The notes under the pieces: generated by a model | The model's database searches: none | What the model was told of the DNA's origin: nothing | What the model saw: only the letters and a program-made list of their open reading frames with translations | Shown: piece after piece, positions 1 through 10,720 of the stretch | How positions within the stretch are numbered: position 1 is the first letter of the stretch | Layout of the letters: the number at the start of each line of letters is the position of its first letter | From: Zhengitettix transpicula | Lineage: Eukaryota > Arthropoda > Insecta > Orthoptera > Tetrigidae | Reading direction: 5' to 3' | Assembly: GCA_037074705.1 (NCBI GenBank) | Contig: CM073590.1 | Coordinates: forward strand, 116,985,600-117,049,599 | Length of the DNA stretch: 64,000 nucleotides | Translations under genes and position numbers: made by a program

Positions 1-100
1 CAAAAGTAAGCAGATTCTGTCGCGTTTTATGTTCAACTAATAATTTTTTTTAAAAAAAACTTGCCTCTCGAATATTTTTTGATGTTCTGAATATCGCTGA

Positions 101-538
101 AAGTATTACTCAAGTTTGAGAAAGGATCAGCTTCTGATGTATCAAATTACAGACCCATTTATCTGCATCCCATTTTCTCCAAATAATTCGAAAGTTAATT
201 CACATGAGATTACTCGACGTCTTGATCAAGTGTAGTAACTTTTTCACAACATGGTTTCCCCAGTAAAAATCTATAAAAACGTAATGCTCAAAATTATGTA
301 GATGAAGAGTTGTAAGTACTTGTAAAATTCGCTGATGTCCACCAAGGTTTTACACATGTTATTAAATAGTTTGATTATTATATCATAAAGGTAAATGCCA
401 GCCTTCTCCTAATTTCATATCTTAGGAACCAAAATCTTAAATTATCAGTCAAAACTAAAGATAAAAGGTCAATCTGGCACCTAGGAAACATTATTTTTGT
501 AGATAATATTCCACGATATGCAAACCCTCTAAAATAAA
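101..538 (+). pseudogene. Non-LTR retrotransposon reverse transcriptase fragment (decayed)
   Basis: Translation of the plus strand gives blocks typical of the reverse transcriptase of Jockey-type LINEs, which copy their own RNA at a nicked chromosomal target. Near 115-183 the frame reads FEKGSASDVSNYRPIYLHP, the RT block usually ending in NYRPISLLP. Further on are KLIHMRLLDVLIK (about 190-230), FADVHQGF (about 329-352, the place of the F-DLSKAFD motif with its first catalytic aspartate) and near 416-538 SYLRNQNLKLSV followed by FVDNIPRYANPL. The blocks come in the expected order but lie in different frames and are broken by stops, so this is a dead copy. The YADD box is not reached. The fragment starts close to the window edge, so more may lie upstream. 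Family assignment rests on remembered consensus patterns, not a search. Confidence 0.72.
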
Positions 539-559
539 TTCTGGACTCCGTTGACAATA

Positions 560-1639
560 ATTTTGTCATTACTATATAGATATATAGATAATCTTGTTGG
601 AACAGTTTATAACACTGTATAATCTAAATGTGTGGTTTAAGGTTAATAAAGTAATGGGTTAAGACAAATTTTTCCCTGTAAGAGCCTTTCATAAATGATC
701 GGATACATGAAAAACTGAAGTACAGTAACCACATAAATTTCTTTGGTGGCGAACTTAGTTGAGCTAGTTAATTTCTTTGATCATTAAGTCAACCTGTTGA
801 CATAAGCACTGAGAAAACTGTTTGCGAATTCTCTCACAATAATGAGTGTATCACAAATTGGAACAATTACTTAAGGAGCACAGTAATATTTAAGGTTCGG
901 ACTAGTTGCCAGCTTGAATAATGTTAGCCGCCCTTCAAAAGTTTATTAATCCCTAGAATATATTTTTAAAAATTTTAACTTTGTATAATGGAACATCGAT
1001 CTATTGCAAAGCAGAGCAGAACGAGGCTAGAAGTCGTTTACCTTTGATATCGGGCAAGCGTTACCTTCGACTTGAGCATGGAATTGACCATACTTAAAAG
1101 ATTTTCTCCGGCTCTAAAGAACAGCAATAACTTCAAGCGATGGGATTGCAATGTTAGTTATAGACTGTAGAGTAAGAAGATGAGAATGGTAGCTGCTAAA
1201 AAATTTGACAAATAAATAAAAGATATTTTGATGACTCAATAGTTATTAATTTTACAAACTTTCTAAAAATCCCATTGAAGCCAATTTTACAAAACTCTTA
1301 CAAAGCACTATAAGAATATTAGTTTGAAATAGGCATTTTACTCAGTAACGTCATTTTTCGATAGTTACCCTAAAAGTTAAAAAAAAATTGCCCGTTAAAG
1401 CAGACTAGTAAAAAAACTCTCGACAGGTGTTTCGGTACAACTATTCTTTTTGAAAAGTAGAATATTATATATTGATGTTTTTTAAAATAATATTTGTTCA
1501 TCTTTCATTTACCGCGTCTAGTTACAGAAGAGATTTCTGGTCGTGCAGTCTGAAAAAAGTCAACAAAAAGTTTTGTGTTTGACCTCGTAGAGCAGAACAT
1601 CCACAAATTAATTCAAGATTAATTTTTAATATTCGAGTA
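560..1639. other. No recognisable feature
   Basis: AT-rich sequence without a supported reading frame, RNA gene or repeat of the families seen elsewhere in the window. Short A and T runs only. Confidence 0.6.
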
Positions 1640-2060
1640 AAAACTCACGTGTACCAGAGCCGAGCTGTAGCTTTCTGGAAATTACGGCCATAAAGTTTGG
1701 CACCCGGATGACGGGGCGTCCAAGAGAAACCGTGCCTTCAAGACAAAGGGACATTATCGGAGAAACCTGCCTAAGGCGTTATTGACCTGACAAAAATCGT
1801 AATCTATAACTCGGAAAACGAGGAAGTCTAGGAGAAAGTGTAGGAGGAAATAAAACAATGTAAGAGTTCGAAAGATATTGTTGAAGCGAACGGTTCGTAG
1901 CTAGAACTCGGAATGACACGTAGAAGTTTAGATCTACACTTGGAGTGTAATGTAGAGCTGCCTGGAGGTGCTAAGAATTGTCACGCCGACGAGGAAGTGT
2001 AAAGAAATTCCTGTGAAAATTTTCCGGTCAACCTAGGGAAGCAGACTACAAAAGATGAAC
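1640..2060. other. GC-richer block of unknown nature
   Basis: About 400 bases visibly richer in G and C than the flanks. Both strands carry scattered stops. Some plus-strand stretches look coding-like because they are rich in Arg, Lys and Glu, for example TRMTGRPRETVPSRQRD near 1700-1750, but none matches a family I recognise. It may be a very old transposon body or a regulatory segment. No partner copy was noticed in this window. Confidence 0.3.
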
Positions 2061-2942
2061 ACGTGTGTTTCTGACTGCAGCGTAAATAATTGAGATTTAT
2101 GCCGCACGTATACGCCCTCACATACGACCCTTCTTCTATTTCAGAGTCTCATAAAATAGCTCTGATATTTTCCCATTTAACGTATCAGAATTTTATTTCA
2201 ATATTTAATATAGCTAAAGTAAATGATGTAAAATTTAAACTCAAGAGTGAGTAAATTTTAATTACCTAGATGCAATAGAAAAAGAACCCTGATGTATTTG
2301 TGTAAACCAAAAATTATAAATAAATTTAATTTAAAGTCAATCAATATTTAATTTTTTTCATATAAAATTCATTTTATAAGAGAATAACACTGTTGTGTTG
2401 TTTACATTAAGTTTGTTCAATTATTTGTAATATTTAGTTTATCCTGTTTTTGTATTTGATTATTAGTTACATCAGTGATGATTTTCCTGTCTTATTTCAG
2501 TGGAATTTAAAGAAAACATTAAAATATATTATTTTTATGCATAATAACTTTTTATGCGGAACATACACACATCCATCCATCCAGTTTGATTTATTAGATG
2601 TGAATGTTGCACTGTTTTTCTTAGTTATATTGTTCAATTTCATATTTCTTAATAGGACTACTATTAATTATAGTACTAGTACGTTGTATCTTATAACGTT
2701 AGTAATTTAATGTAGTTGTGTGTCCTAAATCCTCTACAGAAGTTTAATAGAATTAATAATAAAACTGAATCATACTCATACACAGTAACCGTTACTTTCC
2801 TTCCGATTTTATTATGGCTACTGTTTTTAAAATTGACACTGCCTCTCTATTTCTGTATCGTATATCGAAAACATTTTTACCTGTAACTTCACGACAGTAC
2901 CGACTCGTTTCTCTCATCTCCACCAGTTCTTCTTATTACAGT

Positions 2943-2945
<3 letters not shown>
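2061..2945. other. No recognisable feature
   Basis: AT-rich; an 86-codon open frame at 2450-2710 is hydrophobic and low-complexity with no family resemblance, and is treated as chance. Confidence 0.55.
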
Positions 2946-2986
<41 letters not shown>

Positions 2987-3004
2987 GTGTGTGTGTGTGT
3001 GTGT
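2946..3004. repeat. Compound microsatellite (TC)n then (TG)n
   Basis: About 37 bases of TC repeats run directly into about 20 bases of TG repeats. Open frames across it on both strands (Ser/Leu runs on plus, Arg/Glu runs on minus) are by-products of the dinucleotide repeats and should not be called genes. Confidence 0.97.
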
Positions 3005-3640
3005 TAGTCCTCACACCAACACCATCACTTTGCGACCACAACTTCCACACGAACGCTTCCGAACAAAGCATCTTCCAGAATCTACTCAATCCCCTCCGGC
3101 GAATCTCTCGCTTTGTCGGCGATTTAAAACACTCTGCTGGTAATTTTTAACCTATCGAATTTGCAACGTTTAGCTCCTAGTATTTTTATGGATTGAATTT
3201 GTTCTCTATAATTCGTATACTTACGCCAAGGCTGTGACTATTAAGGAAATTTCTATAGAAATGCTTACTCTTTCACAGAATTTTACATAAATTGAAATAG
3301 GATAATTTTTTACTTGAAATTAAAAGCGTTATATGAAACTGACAATGAAACCATAATTATTAGTATTTATAAATAACAAAAAACTGACTTAACAAAATAA
3401 CTAAGAATACCGAGTTTAATTTACACATAATGCATATAAATTAGATTTTAAAAATATATTCCTTAAATACGAGTAAAATAAGATGCAAAAACCGTCACTA
3501 ATATTTTTTCACCAAAAAATTATAGTTATACTTCTCAACGAAACAGCTTTATTAGTATTTTGATATAATCATAATATTTCATGAAATATTACAAACGATT
3601 TAGTGTCATGGTTACGTTTTTTTTATATAAGAGAATAGTG

Positions 3641-3870
3641 TTTTTTTATGCCGACCTTGTGGAGTGTATGGGTCAACGTGACTGCTTCACGTCACAGAGG
3701 TCCCGAGTTCGAATCCCGGCGAGGGTTTGGATGTTTGTGTACGTGAGAGAAACTCTAGTCAATTCAGTCCCCCGAAAAGAAAAAATGAATTCCTATACTG
3801 AGTCGTTAATAACCGGAGCGGTTGATGCGTCTATAAATAAACCAATAAAAAATGTTTTTCGTATAGGGTA
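3641..3870 (+). mobile_element. tRNA-derived SINE, copy 1
   Basis: The head resembles a tRNA gene with an internal RNA polymerase III promoter. A B box (GAGTTCGAATCCC) lies at about 3704-3716, followed by CGGCGAGGG, with a weaker A-box-like stretch some 55 bases upstream. The head is followed by an unrelated body and an A-rich tail (CTATAAATAAACCAATAAAAAA) near 3830-3850. It is not a functional tRNA: no proper anticodon arm or acceptor pairing is visible. The head matches copy 2 (minus strand, about 59,440-59,515) through GTCA-CGTGACTGCTTC-CGTCA-AGAGGTC and on past the B box to GGATGTT, so both belong to one SINE family. The 5' end is uncertain and no target-site duplication was resolved. Confidence 0.7.
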
Positions 3871-5240
3871 ATTATATAAAAACTTTATAGTTTAGTAAAT
3901 ATCGATTATTACACTAATTTTTCTTATCTGTTTTTTTTAATTTTAATGATATTCCAGAACGTGTGGTTGCCTACAAAAGTCGTGCATAAAAACACTATTT
4001 CGTAGGGAAAGACTCGGCCTTTCTAGTTCTGGCAGTGTTTCTGGGCAGAGGCCCTTGGAGTATAAACTAACACACTTCATTAATTAATTTGCTGCCCATT
4101 CTGTATCCCCAAGACACTGAAAATAGTGCTCCGTTGATTAATTTCAACTTCCCGAGAAAATAGGAATATGTATGTATTGTGTAATTAACCATATATTATC
4201 GGTAGTAAACAATGTAATAGATTAAATTAAATGTTATATACGGTAACTTAATAACTTAATTAATCGATAGATTTAAACATAACGTTGAGAGTTAACAAAA
4301 AGTAATTTTTAGTGGTTCTTTCAATTACACCCACCTAAATTCGTGAATTCAATAACGACGATGACAGCGTCAAACGAACAGGCTATCCAATACATGCCGG
4401 AGGCTGAACGATAATTGTTAATACTCCAAATTTATTTAGGACCTATGCGATCAAAGAACTCGGATGTCACAGTGCCTGCAGTCTAAATTCGGAGAAGCGA
4501 TAATATTTATACGGTCACGTATAATTGTAACACTACTGGTCGAGTCACGTATGACAGAGATGAAAGAGCACAGCACTAAATCAGGGGAGAAGATATATGA
4601 GCCAAATAAACCCTAAGGGTCAGATCGTATCTAATGAAAAGCGAATACATATGGAGGAGAGAAATATTTCCGGTGCTGAATTTGAAGTCCTCTTGTAACA
4701 CACCATAAATATATGAAATATTTCATGTAAGTATATGCAGATATTGAAGACAATAATAAAAATAGAAATAAATGTTGAAAATGATACTTATATATATAAT
4801 TTTATTTTAATGATTAATTAGAATGTTGAACGTTTTATCATTTGAGTTCAATTAACTAATCCTATTTTGAGACACGATATATGGTTGAAAATCAAGATAA
4901 AACTGCGTGGGCAGCCGAATGAACTTTTCTTTTTAGAGGCGTCAGTGGCAATTAACTGTATTGACGGTAAGTGAGTATAACAAGCCAAAAAAAAATTACT
5001 ACCATTGATCGCAGAATCCGTTGTGCCAAAAATTTCCATTTATTAAAAGCAACAACTCATCTGAAGAGCTTTGATGAGGAACGTATATTTAAATTGGAAA
5101 TGTCAATTGCACCTGTGGGACTGGGAGTGATTTGAATGTATAAAATAAATTGAGATTTGAGAATAGGGGAACTTCTCATCACACTTGCAGGCACAGCATC
5201 AATTGGAATCTTTTTTTTTAAAAAAAAAGTTAATGTTCCC
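3871..5240. other. No recognisable gene; AT-rich spacer
   Basis: Nothing with coding or RNA-gene character. A mixed stretch at 3955-4130 contains short inverted segments but no family match. A T8A8-like run sits at about 5211-5228, just before the first family A copy. Confidence 0.5.
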
Positions 5241-5246
5241 ACAAAA

Positions 5247-5646
5247 GGCAGAACCTTTCCGGGCAGACGGAGAGAGCTTCCTTTGGGGATACCTTATTCT
5301 CTCTCCGTTTTTCATCTAAGGTCCCCACATGCTGAGGCACCTCGGCCTGTTTTGAGAGGTGTCCCAGACCTTGAGCATACGATAATATTTGACTGCTGTT
5401 CCCATTGGAACAGTCGGCCAGCTGCCTCATGAACTTGTCAAGGCACGGAGATGGGAATGTTGTGACCCTATAATAAGCGCCTCTCCCGCCATCGTAAGAG
5501 CGTAGGACGAGTACAAAATGTCCGACTTACCTTGGCTACCTTCCTCTACCCTTCCGCATCCCCCCCTTTCAAATCCCTTCCTATGCTATTAAAGGGGAGT
5601 TGCCCAACGTGGATTACCCTCATGTAGCCTGTTCCCTAAAAAAAAT
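5247..5646 (+). mobile_element. Family A retroposon, copy 1 (internally deleted)
   Basis: Begins at the family's GCAGAACCTT motif and ends in the family's 3' signature (CATGTAGCCTGTT, then CCCTAAAAAAAA). A block of about 90 bases between CCGACTTAC and CTTGGCTACC is missing; intact copies carry there the TGCAGG...CCTGCA hairpin and the CCGGGGGCCC segment. Open frames on both strands inside it are shadows. It is the first of several same-strand copies lying head to tail. Confidence 0.85.
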
Positions 5647-5649
5647 GAA

Positions 5650-5816
5650 TCAGGCATTACTTTTACGCAAGGGTAAAATTCTTAAAACGGAGACCGTCTT
5701 TACTCTTGGATGCCTTGCTATCCCTACCGTATACACCTTTTAAATTCCCTTCCTATCCCATTACATTACGTAGCGCGACGTGGATCCTTTTAGCCTGTAT
5801 CCAAATAATAATAATA
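5650..5816 (+). mobile_element. Family A, copy 2 (diverged 3' part)
   Basis: Aligns with the last third of family A: CTTAAAAC, then CTCTTGGATGCCTT, CCCTTCCTATCCCATTA and GTGGATCC-TTTTAGCCTGT, ending in an AATAATAATA tail. It is much more diverged than copies 1 and 4 and lacks the 5' part, as expected for a 5'-truncated reverse-transcribed insertion. Confidence 0.65.
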
Positions 5817-5889
5817 CCTGATGACTCTCGAAGCTTGTGGGACCTAGTCTGAGATTTTTAGGTTGAATATGCCTGGATAGATGGATGGT

Positions 5890-6230
5890 ATATCTCTCAA
5901 GTCGAGGAAGCTCGGTCAATTTCGAGAGATGTATGTTCTGGAGTTATCCGCTATTCCTTTTACAATAGTCGGCCAGCTGCCTCCTATACTAATCGAGGCA
6001 CGAGGAAAGGAATGGTGTTTCCCTACAGCCAACGCTACTCTCGTCATCGGAAAGGTGTGGGAAAAGTATCTATACGAAGTCCAAATACTGTTTTTCAAGG
6101 GTTTTTCTCGAATCACTTTTAGGTAAATTACCATGTAGGATCCATAAAAATACTACATGCCGGGACCCTAGTTATCCCCTAAATACCTTGCTCGTCCTTT
6201 CCGAATCCCTCTCAGTCCCTTTCCTATTAT
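5890..6230 (+). mobile_element. Family A, copy 3 (diverged)
   Basis: Contains the family blocks TCGAGAGATGTATGTTCTGG, ATCCGCTATTCC, AGTCGGCCAGCTGCCTCCTA, ATCGGAAAGGTGTGGGA and CCCTAGTTA in the right order. A short block after the first motif is missing, and the 3' end stops before the usual tail. The tail is replaced by an ATACATATATAC stretch, so the end may have been lost. Plus- and minus-strand open frames of 72-81 codons here are shadows. Confidence 0.7.
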
Positions 6231-6316
6231 ACATATATACGTTTATTGGCAGTTTACATTTATTGGCTAACAGGCAGTTTTTATACGAATGTCATCCTGT
6301 CATTCTTACGTTATTA

Positions 6317-6329
6317 ATAGACTTCTCTA
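6317..6329 (+). repeat. Target-site duplication, left copy (family A copy 4)
   Basis: ATAGACTTCTCTA stands directly before the 5' hairpin of family A copy 4 and recurs exactly at 6878-6890, directly after the A-rich tail. Confidence 0.85.
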
Positions 6330-6877
6330 AGGTCTGCGAGGGCTATTCTCTCGCAGGCAGTACCTGCGAGGGATATTCTCTCGCAGGTAGAACCTTGAAG
6401 GAGAGACACGAAGGGGCTACCTTTGGAGACGCCTTTCCCTCTCCGTTTTGGAACTAAGGTTCTTACAAGCCGAGGCACCTCGGCCTGTTTTGAGAGGTGT
6501 ATTTTCCTGGGTCTCAGACCTTGGGCATACGGTAAGAGTTGTCCGCTATTCCCATTGGAATAGTCGGCCAGCTGCCTCCTAAACTGGTCGAGGCACTGAG
6601 AAGGGAATGCTGCGTCCCAACATCAAATTCCTCTCCCGCGCGGGACAAGTACACAATGCCCGACCTACCTGGTGCAGGTTTTTCTAGGGTTTGTCCTGCA
6701 TTTCTTTAGGCGAATGCCGGGTAGTATCCTTAAAATATAGCCCGGGGACCCTAGTTAACTCTTGGCTACCTTCCTCTATCCTTCCACATCCCCCCTTTCA
6801 AATCGCTATCCTATGCTATAAGAGAGGAGTTGCCACTATGTGGATTACCCTATACCCTGTCTACACCCCCCAAAAAG
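6330..6877 (+). mobile_element. Family A, copy 4 (full length, with target-site duplication)
   Basis: The best-defined copy: 548 bases flanked by a perfect 13-base direct repeat. The 5' end is a GC hairpin (stem CTGCGAG/CTCGCAG), here tandemly duplicated (about 6334-6357 and 6363-6387). The 3' end is CCCTGTCTACACCCCCCAAAAAG. A variable-length A-rich end together with a duplicated target of this size is the signature of LINE-machinery (target-primed) insertion. No tRNA-, 7SL- or 5S-like head is recognisable and no protein is encoded, so it is either a non-tRNA SINE or a LINE-derived non-autonomous element. The body holds further short inverted repeats, for example CCGAGGCACCTCGG and CTATTCCCATTGGAATAG. 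Confidence 0.88.
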
Positions 6878-6890
6878 ATAGACTTCTCTA
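6878..6890 (+). repeat. Target-site duplication, right copy (family A copy 4)
   Basis: Exact repeat of the 13 bases before the element, abutting the AAAAAG tail. Confidence 0.85.
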
Positions 6891-7140
6891 GTACACACCA
6901 CTTTTCATAATAACACTAAGTTAGTTGAATATTTCTGGTAGGATGATGGTTTCAGTCTTTTCAAACGTCTTAATTGTTATTTTGGCTAATTTAGCTGTTC
7001 ATTATGTTTCGTTGTGTTTAAATAAAACTGTTATTATTTCGTTCTCAGAGTACCTACTACTTATGTACGTTTTCTTTTCTATTGCGATTATCATTTATTA
7101 ATTCCTGTAAGTGGTATTCATAATGTTATTTTTCATTCAT

Positions 7141-7268
7141 ACAGAGGCTACTTGAGGGTAATACACCTTGTGGTCGTTTCCGTATAATACATAGGATAGG
7201 ATACAAAAGTTGTTTGTGGAAGGGAAGAAAAAGGAGTCAATGGTTAACTAGGGAAACCCATCATAGTT
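7141..7268 (-). mobile_element. Family A, copy 5 (diverged 3' part)
   Basis: Reads, in reverse, as the 3' third of family A: GAGGCTACTTGAGGGTAAT, then ATACATAGGATAGGAT, GGAAGGG and GGTTAACTAGGG line up with the better-preserved minus-strand copies (e.g. near 43,980-44,095). The 5' part is missing. Confidence 0.6.
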
Positions 7269-7439
7269 TTAGAAACATACCTGGCTTTTTTAAAACTATT
7301 TTTTTTTTCATTTATAAGTGCTAAGAGGTCGTGTTAACAAGGCGTAATCTTATGATATATCTTCAAGTGTTAATAAATTAGAAAAAAAATTAATAATGAA
7401 TTGGTATACTAATACTCAGATTAGGTCCGTTATAAGGAT

Positions 7440-7474
7440 TTATGCTGTAACTCCTTTCTTCCGAGATGATTTAG
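7440..7474 (+). repeat. 35-bp direct repeat, left copy
   Basis: TTATGCTGTAACTCCTTTCT continuing to GATGATTTAG recurs at 7894-7928 with one mismatch. The flanks are unrelated. The right-hand neighbourhood of this copy also contains a short inverted pair (GAGATGTCC and GGAGACATC, about 7478-7528). Confidence 0.9.
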
Positions 7475-7893
7475 CGACGGGAGATGTCCGGCCTGTGTAA
7501 CTTTACAAACGGAGACATCTTAAATCGTGCAATGAAAGTATATAGAATTTTCTTTGAAATGTGTCTGTAATGACGTGGATCGTGATGTTCTGCGCATTTT
7601 TCCCAGCTGCAAAAAAAAGCTATGAGAACCCGCATTGGTTGGATGCGGCCCTGAAATATTGACTCTTTAGATCAATCTAAACAACCCTTATCTATTTATC
7701 AGTAAAAATTGAGATCATGTATGTCATGATTTCAGTTCCAAAAGTTCAATCCTTTTACTACAATCCCATAGCCTTTGACAAATACCTGATTTTAGATATA
7801 CCAATCCTTCAGAAGCTCGATCAGTACCTTCAATTTTCCGATTTCCGATCCTGATATAACCGTCCAATTCCATATCAGTTGTAAGTAGAAAGT

Positions 7894-7928
7894 TTATGCC
7901 GTAACTCCTTTCTTCCGAGATGATTTAG
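7894..7928 (+). repeat. 35-bp direct repeat, right copy
   Basis: Second copy of the 35-base repeat, 454 bases downstream of the first, same strand. Origin unknown. Confidence 0.9.
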
Positions 7929-10156
7929 AGATTAAGTACAGAAGAAGCAGCTCTCTTAAAAGCAAACCTCGCATATTCTTTTCATTTTTACAAACAATAA
8001 TACATATGTTACCGGAAATGTATTAAAAGCCGGAAATCTATAGAATGTATAGCCATTGTGCGTAATGCCAGGCGTTTTTAGGCAATGTATGAAATAAAAT
8101 AATTATTACATACTTTCCCTAGGCCTTGTATATAATAACCAGGCATTCTATAGAATGACAAATGCTATTTAAGTAATGCATGAAAAACTGACGTGCATTC
8201 CTCAAAAACAAAAATGTCATTCTGAAAAATTGAGTGTGTCAAAAAAAATATTTATTAAAAATAATTTAAGAAAAATGAAAGTTGTATAAAACAAAATTTA
8301 TGCCTTTCAAATTAAGGAAAACAAAATTTTCATATAAAAATTAAGGAATTAAAATTAACCTACTCGTTGAAACATGGTAGGGTTGAATGACATATTGAAT
8401 TACATTTCATTACATTTTTCACGCAAAGATATATCATACTTTGGCAATTTGTTTTACGCATACATTTGACGAATGAGCTTCATGAAGTACGTAAAATAAC
8501 TCTAGCCCGTGACGTAATACTGTATAGTACTGACGCCGTCTTTAAAGGTATAAATGAGTTTATTTTTGTTTTGTATAATCATCACCTCATAGAGATTCAG
8601 CAACCAATATTCCCTAGGTTCCTTCTTAGTAGTATTTTTGGCTTTTTGTGCATCATTTATTAACTTCTGCTATTTTTGCAGTTTTAACTCGAAATTTTGA
8701 CAGTTAATCGTCGAATCGTTGTTTCATGTCTATACACTATGAACCCTTCTCCAACACTACAGCTTGCACAGTAAAAAGCTAATTTTTTGATTAACAAATT
8801 GACACTCCAGAATAAACCGCAAAGTGCAACTGACAAATTCTAAGCCTCAAGCTCGCGTTAAAAGTCACGTGCCTTCCCACGTGATATTCGAAAAGAATCG
8901 GAGATGTATTTCATACATTGCCGGTTTCTCATTTGGCATTCTACAATATGCCTAGGAAATGTGTGAAATATTAATCGTTTCGTACCTTGCCAGCTATTTT
9001 TCGGCATTAAATACGATGTATGTATGTGTGCAGAATTGCAAAATATTTGTTTGTTAACTTGATGAAAATAGGCGTATAAAGTATGGATTACAATTTGTAC
9101 TTTTAAAGAATAAATTTTTTAAACCTTAATAATTTTGTTAATATATATATATTGTAATAATAACAATTAATTGATTAATTCTAAATTAAATAAACGCCAC
9201 CTTGAAGTACCAAAATGTAGTACACACTATTTTGTGATTAATTATTCAATTTAAATAATCCCACATTGTAGCACATTTGTAATAATATAATTTAATTAGA
9301 TTTTTAAATAAACAAATTAAAAGTTGAAATGATAGGGTTTTAAATGAAAAATCAGAATTCCAAATATATAAGAAAGTTAATTTATTAAAAAACAAATTCT
9401 TGTCACAATTGAAAATTTTGTTACAAGTTGGTAAAGTGCCACGGCTTAATTTCAGGGCCGACTATCGGGCCTCCAATAAAGAATGTTACGACGAGACAAT
9501 TAAAAACTTAAGCAATTATTGAAATATAAAATCTGACGATAATAATTATTTACATTAGGTTTAACACTAATAAATTTTATTTTTAGTTTACAATGCCAAT
9601 AGCTGTTCATCTTGGGCTTGATCTCACTCGATTATTGTTAAACACTACTCATAAAGGCCATTTTTCACTGAATTTAATGTGGTTGTAATTTTCAGACACA
9701 AAGCACTTACTGGGTTTTAAGTTGTTTTTAAATGTTTGATACTTGCATAAATATGCCAATGGACAAATACTTCAGATTATCGCTCGTAATTCATAAAGCC
9801 GGGACTTTAATATATTATGTTTCTGCTGCCTCTATACACTTTCTTGAATATGGTAACAGCAACTTTGAATCAGGCTCGCTTTCCTGATTCAAGAAACTCT
9901 CAATTACATCCTCCTCGAAACACAACCTTTTGCCTTCATGGTCCAAACAACTCCGATTACCTCTGGCAAACATTCGTCAGCCTCCAAAAACACACTGACT
10001 TTTTACGCGTCTAGCCATATATCTTTTCGACAATGCAACTTTAGCAAGCAAGCATTATAGGCTCCATATTCTTGTACACAATTCTTATATTTACGCCGCC
10101 GACAATGAAAATCGTAAAATTTTGTTTATTAAATAGTTACATGTCTTTAATTACCG

Positions 10157-10158
<2 letters not shown>
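7929..10158. other. No recognisable feature
   Basis: AT-rich; open frames at 8466-8663 and 9817-10014 have no recognisable motif. The latter is less AT-rich than its surroundings but too short to support a gene. Confidence 0.5.

Positions 10159-10203
<45 letters not shown>
10159..10203. repeat. (AT)n microsatellite
   Basis: About 45 uninterrupted bases of AT repeats. Confidence 0.97.
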
Positions 10204-10204
<1 letters not shown>

Positions 10205-10419
10205 TATCATTTCTCCTAAAAATATATAATACCTTCTTTCCGTTACAATTATTTTTTTCCAACTTCCATCATTAAGCCTATCTTGCAAATTCTGAGGTCC
10301 AAAACATTGACTTCTTAGTACTAGTCATGATTTCCCAGCGAATAACATTAGTATACGTTGCCTACATCTGCGTTATCTTGTGATACGTATTAAAATTCAT
10401 ACGTGTACTTAAATAAGTG

Positions 10420-10720
10420 TATAATTAATTGTTTGACTTCAGTTTTCTATCTTCCTTATGTTGGAAATAGACTATTTAAACACGCAAAACGTTCATTAAG
10501 AATAGACGTAGATGCAGCCGATTCTCCGTTACGAATCGAGTACACAAAGCATATTACGAACCATTCAAAAGCTCCCTCCTTTCAGTTTCCATCTCGTTTA
10601 CTCTCCGAGTTTCTGTTCGAGTTGTTGCTTCCCAGTGATTGGCTGAGATGTTTGTAAAGCGTTCGCGACGCTCAGAACAACTTATTTCTATGACGCATGG
10701 AGACGGTTTCAGAGATACAT
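10420..10720. other. CpG-richer island, possible regulatory DNA
   Basis: A segment with more CpG and G+C than its flanks. It carries an inverted CCAAT box (GTGATTGGCTGAG, about 10,637-10,649) and a GCGTTCGCGACGC near-palindrome (about 10,659-10,671). The 84-codon open frame across it has no recognisable domain. This could be a promoter or enhancer or an old repeat; no TATA/initiator pairing is evident. Confidence 0.25.

Noticed and set aside
2814..3143. 109-codon plus-strand frame and 66-codon minus-strand frame over the TC/TG tract
   Set aside because: The frames are held open by dinucleotide repeats (Ser-Leu and Arg-Glu runs); no domain outside the tract.
3641..3730. Possible tRNA gene
   Set aside because: A B box is present but no acceptor or anticodon pairing; followed by a SINE body and A-rich tail and repeated at 59.4 kb.
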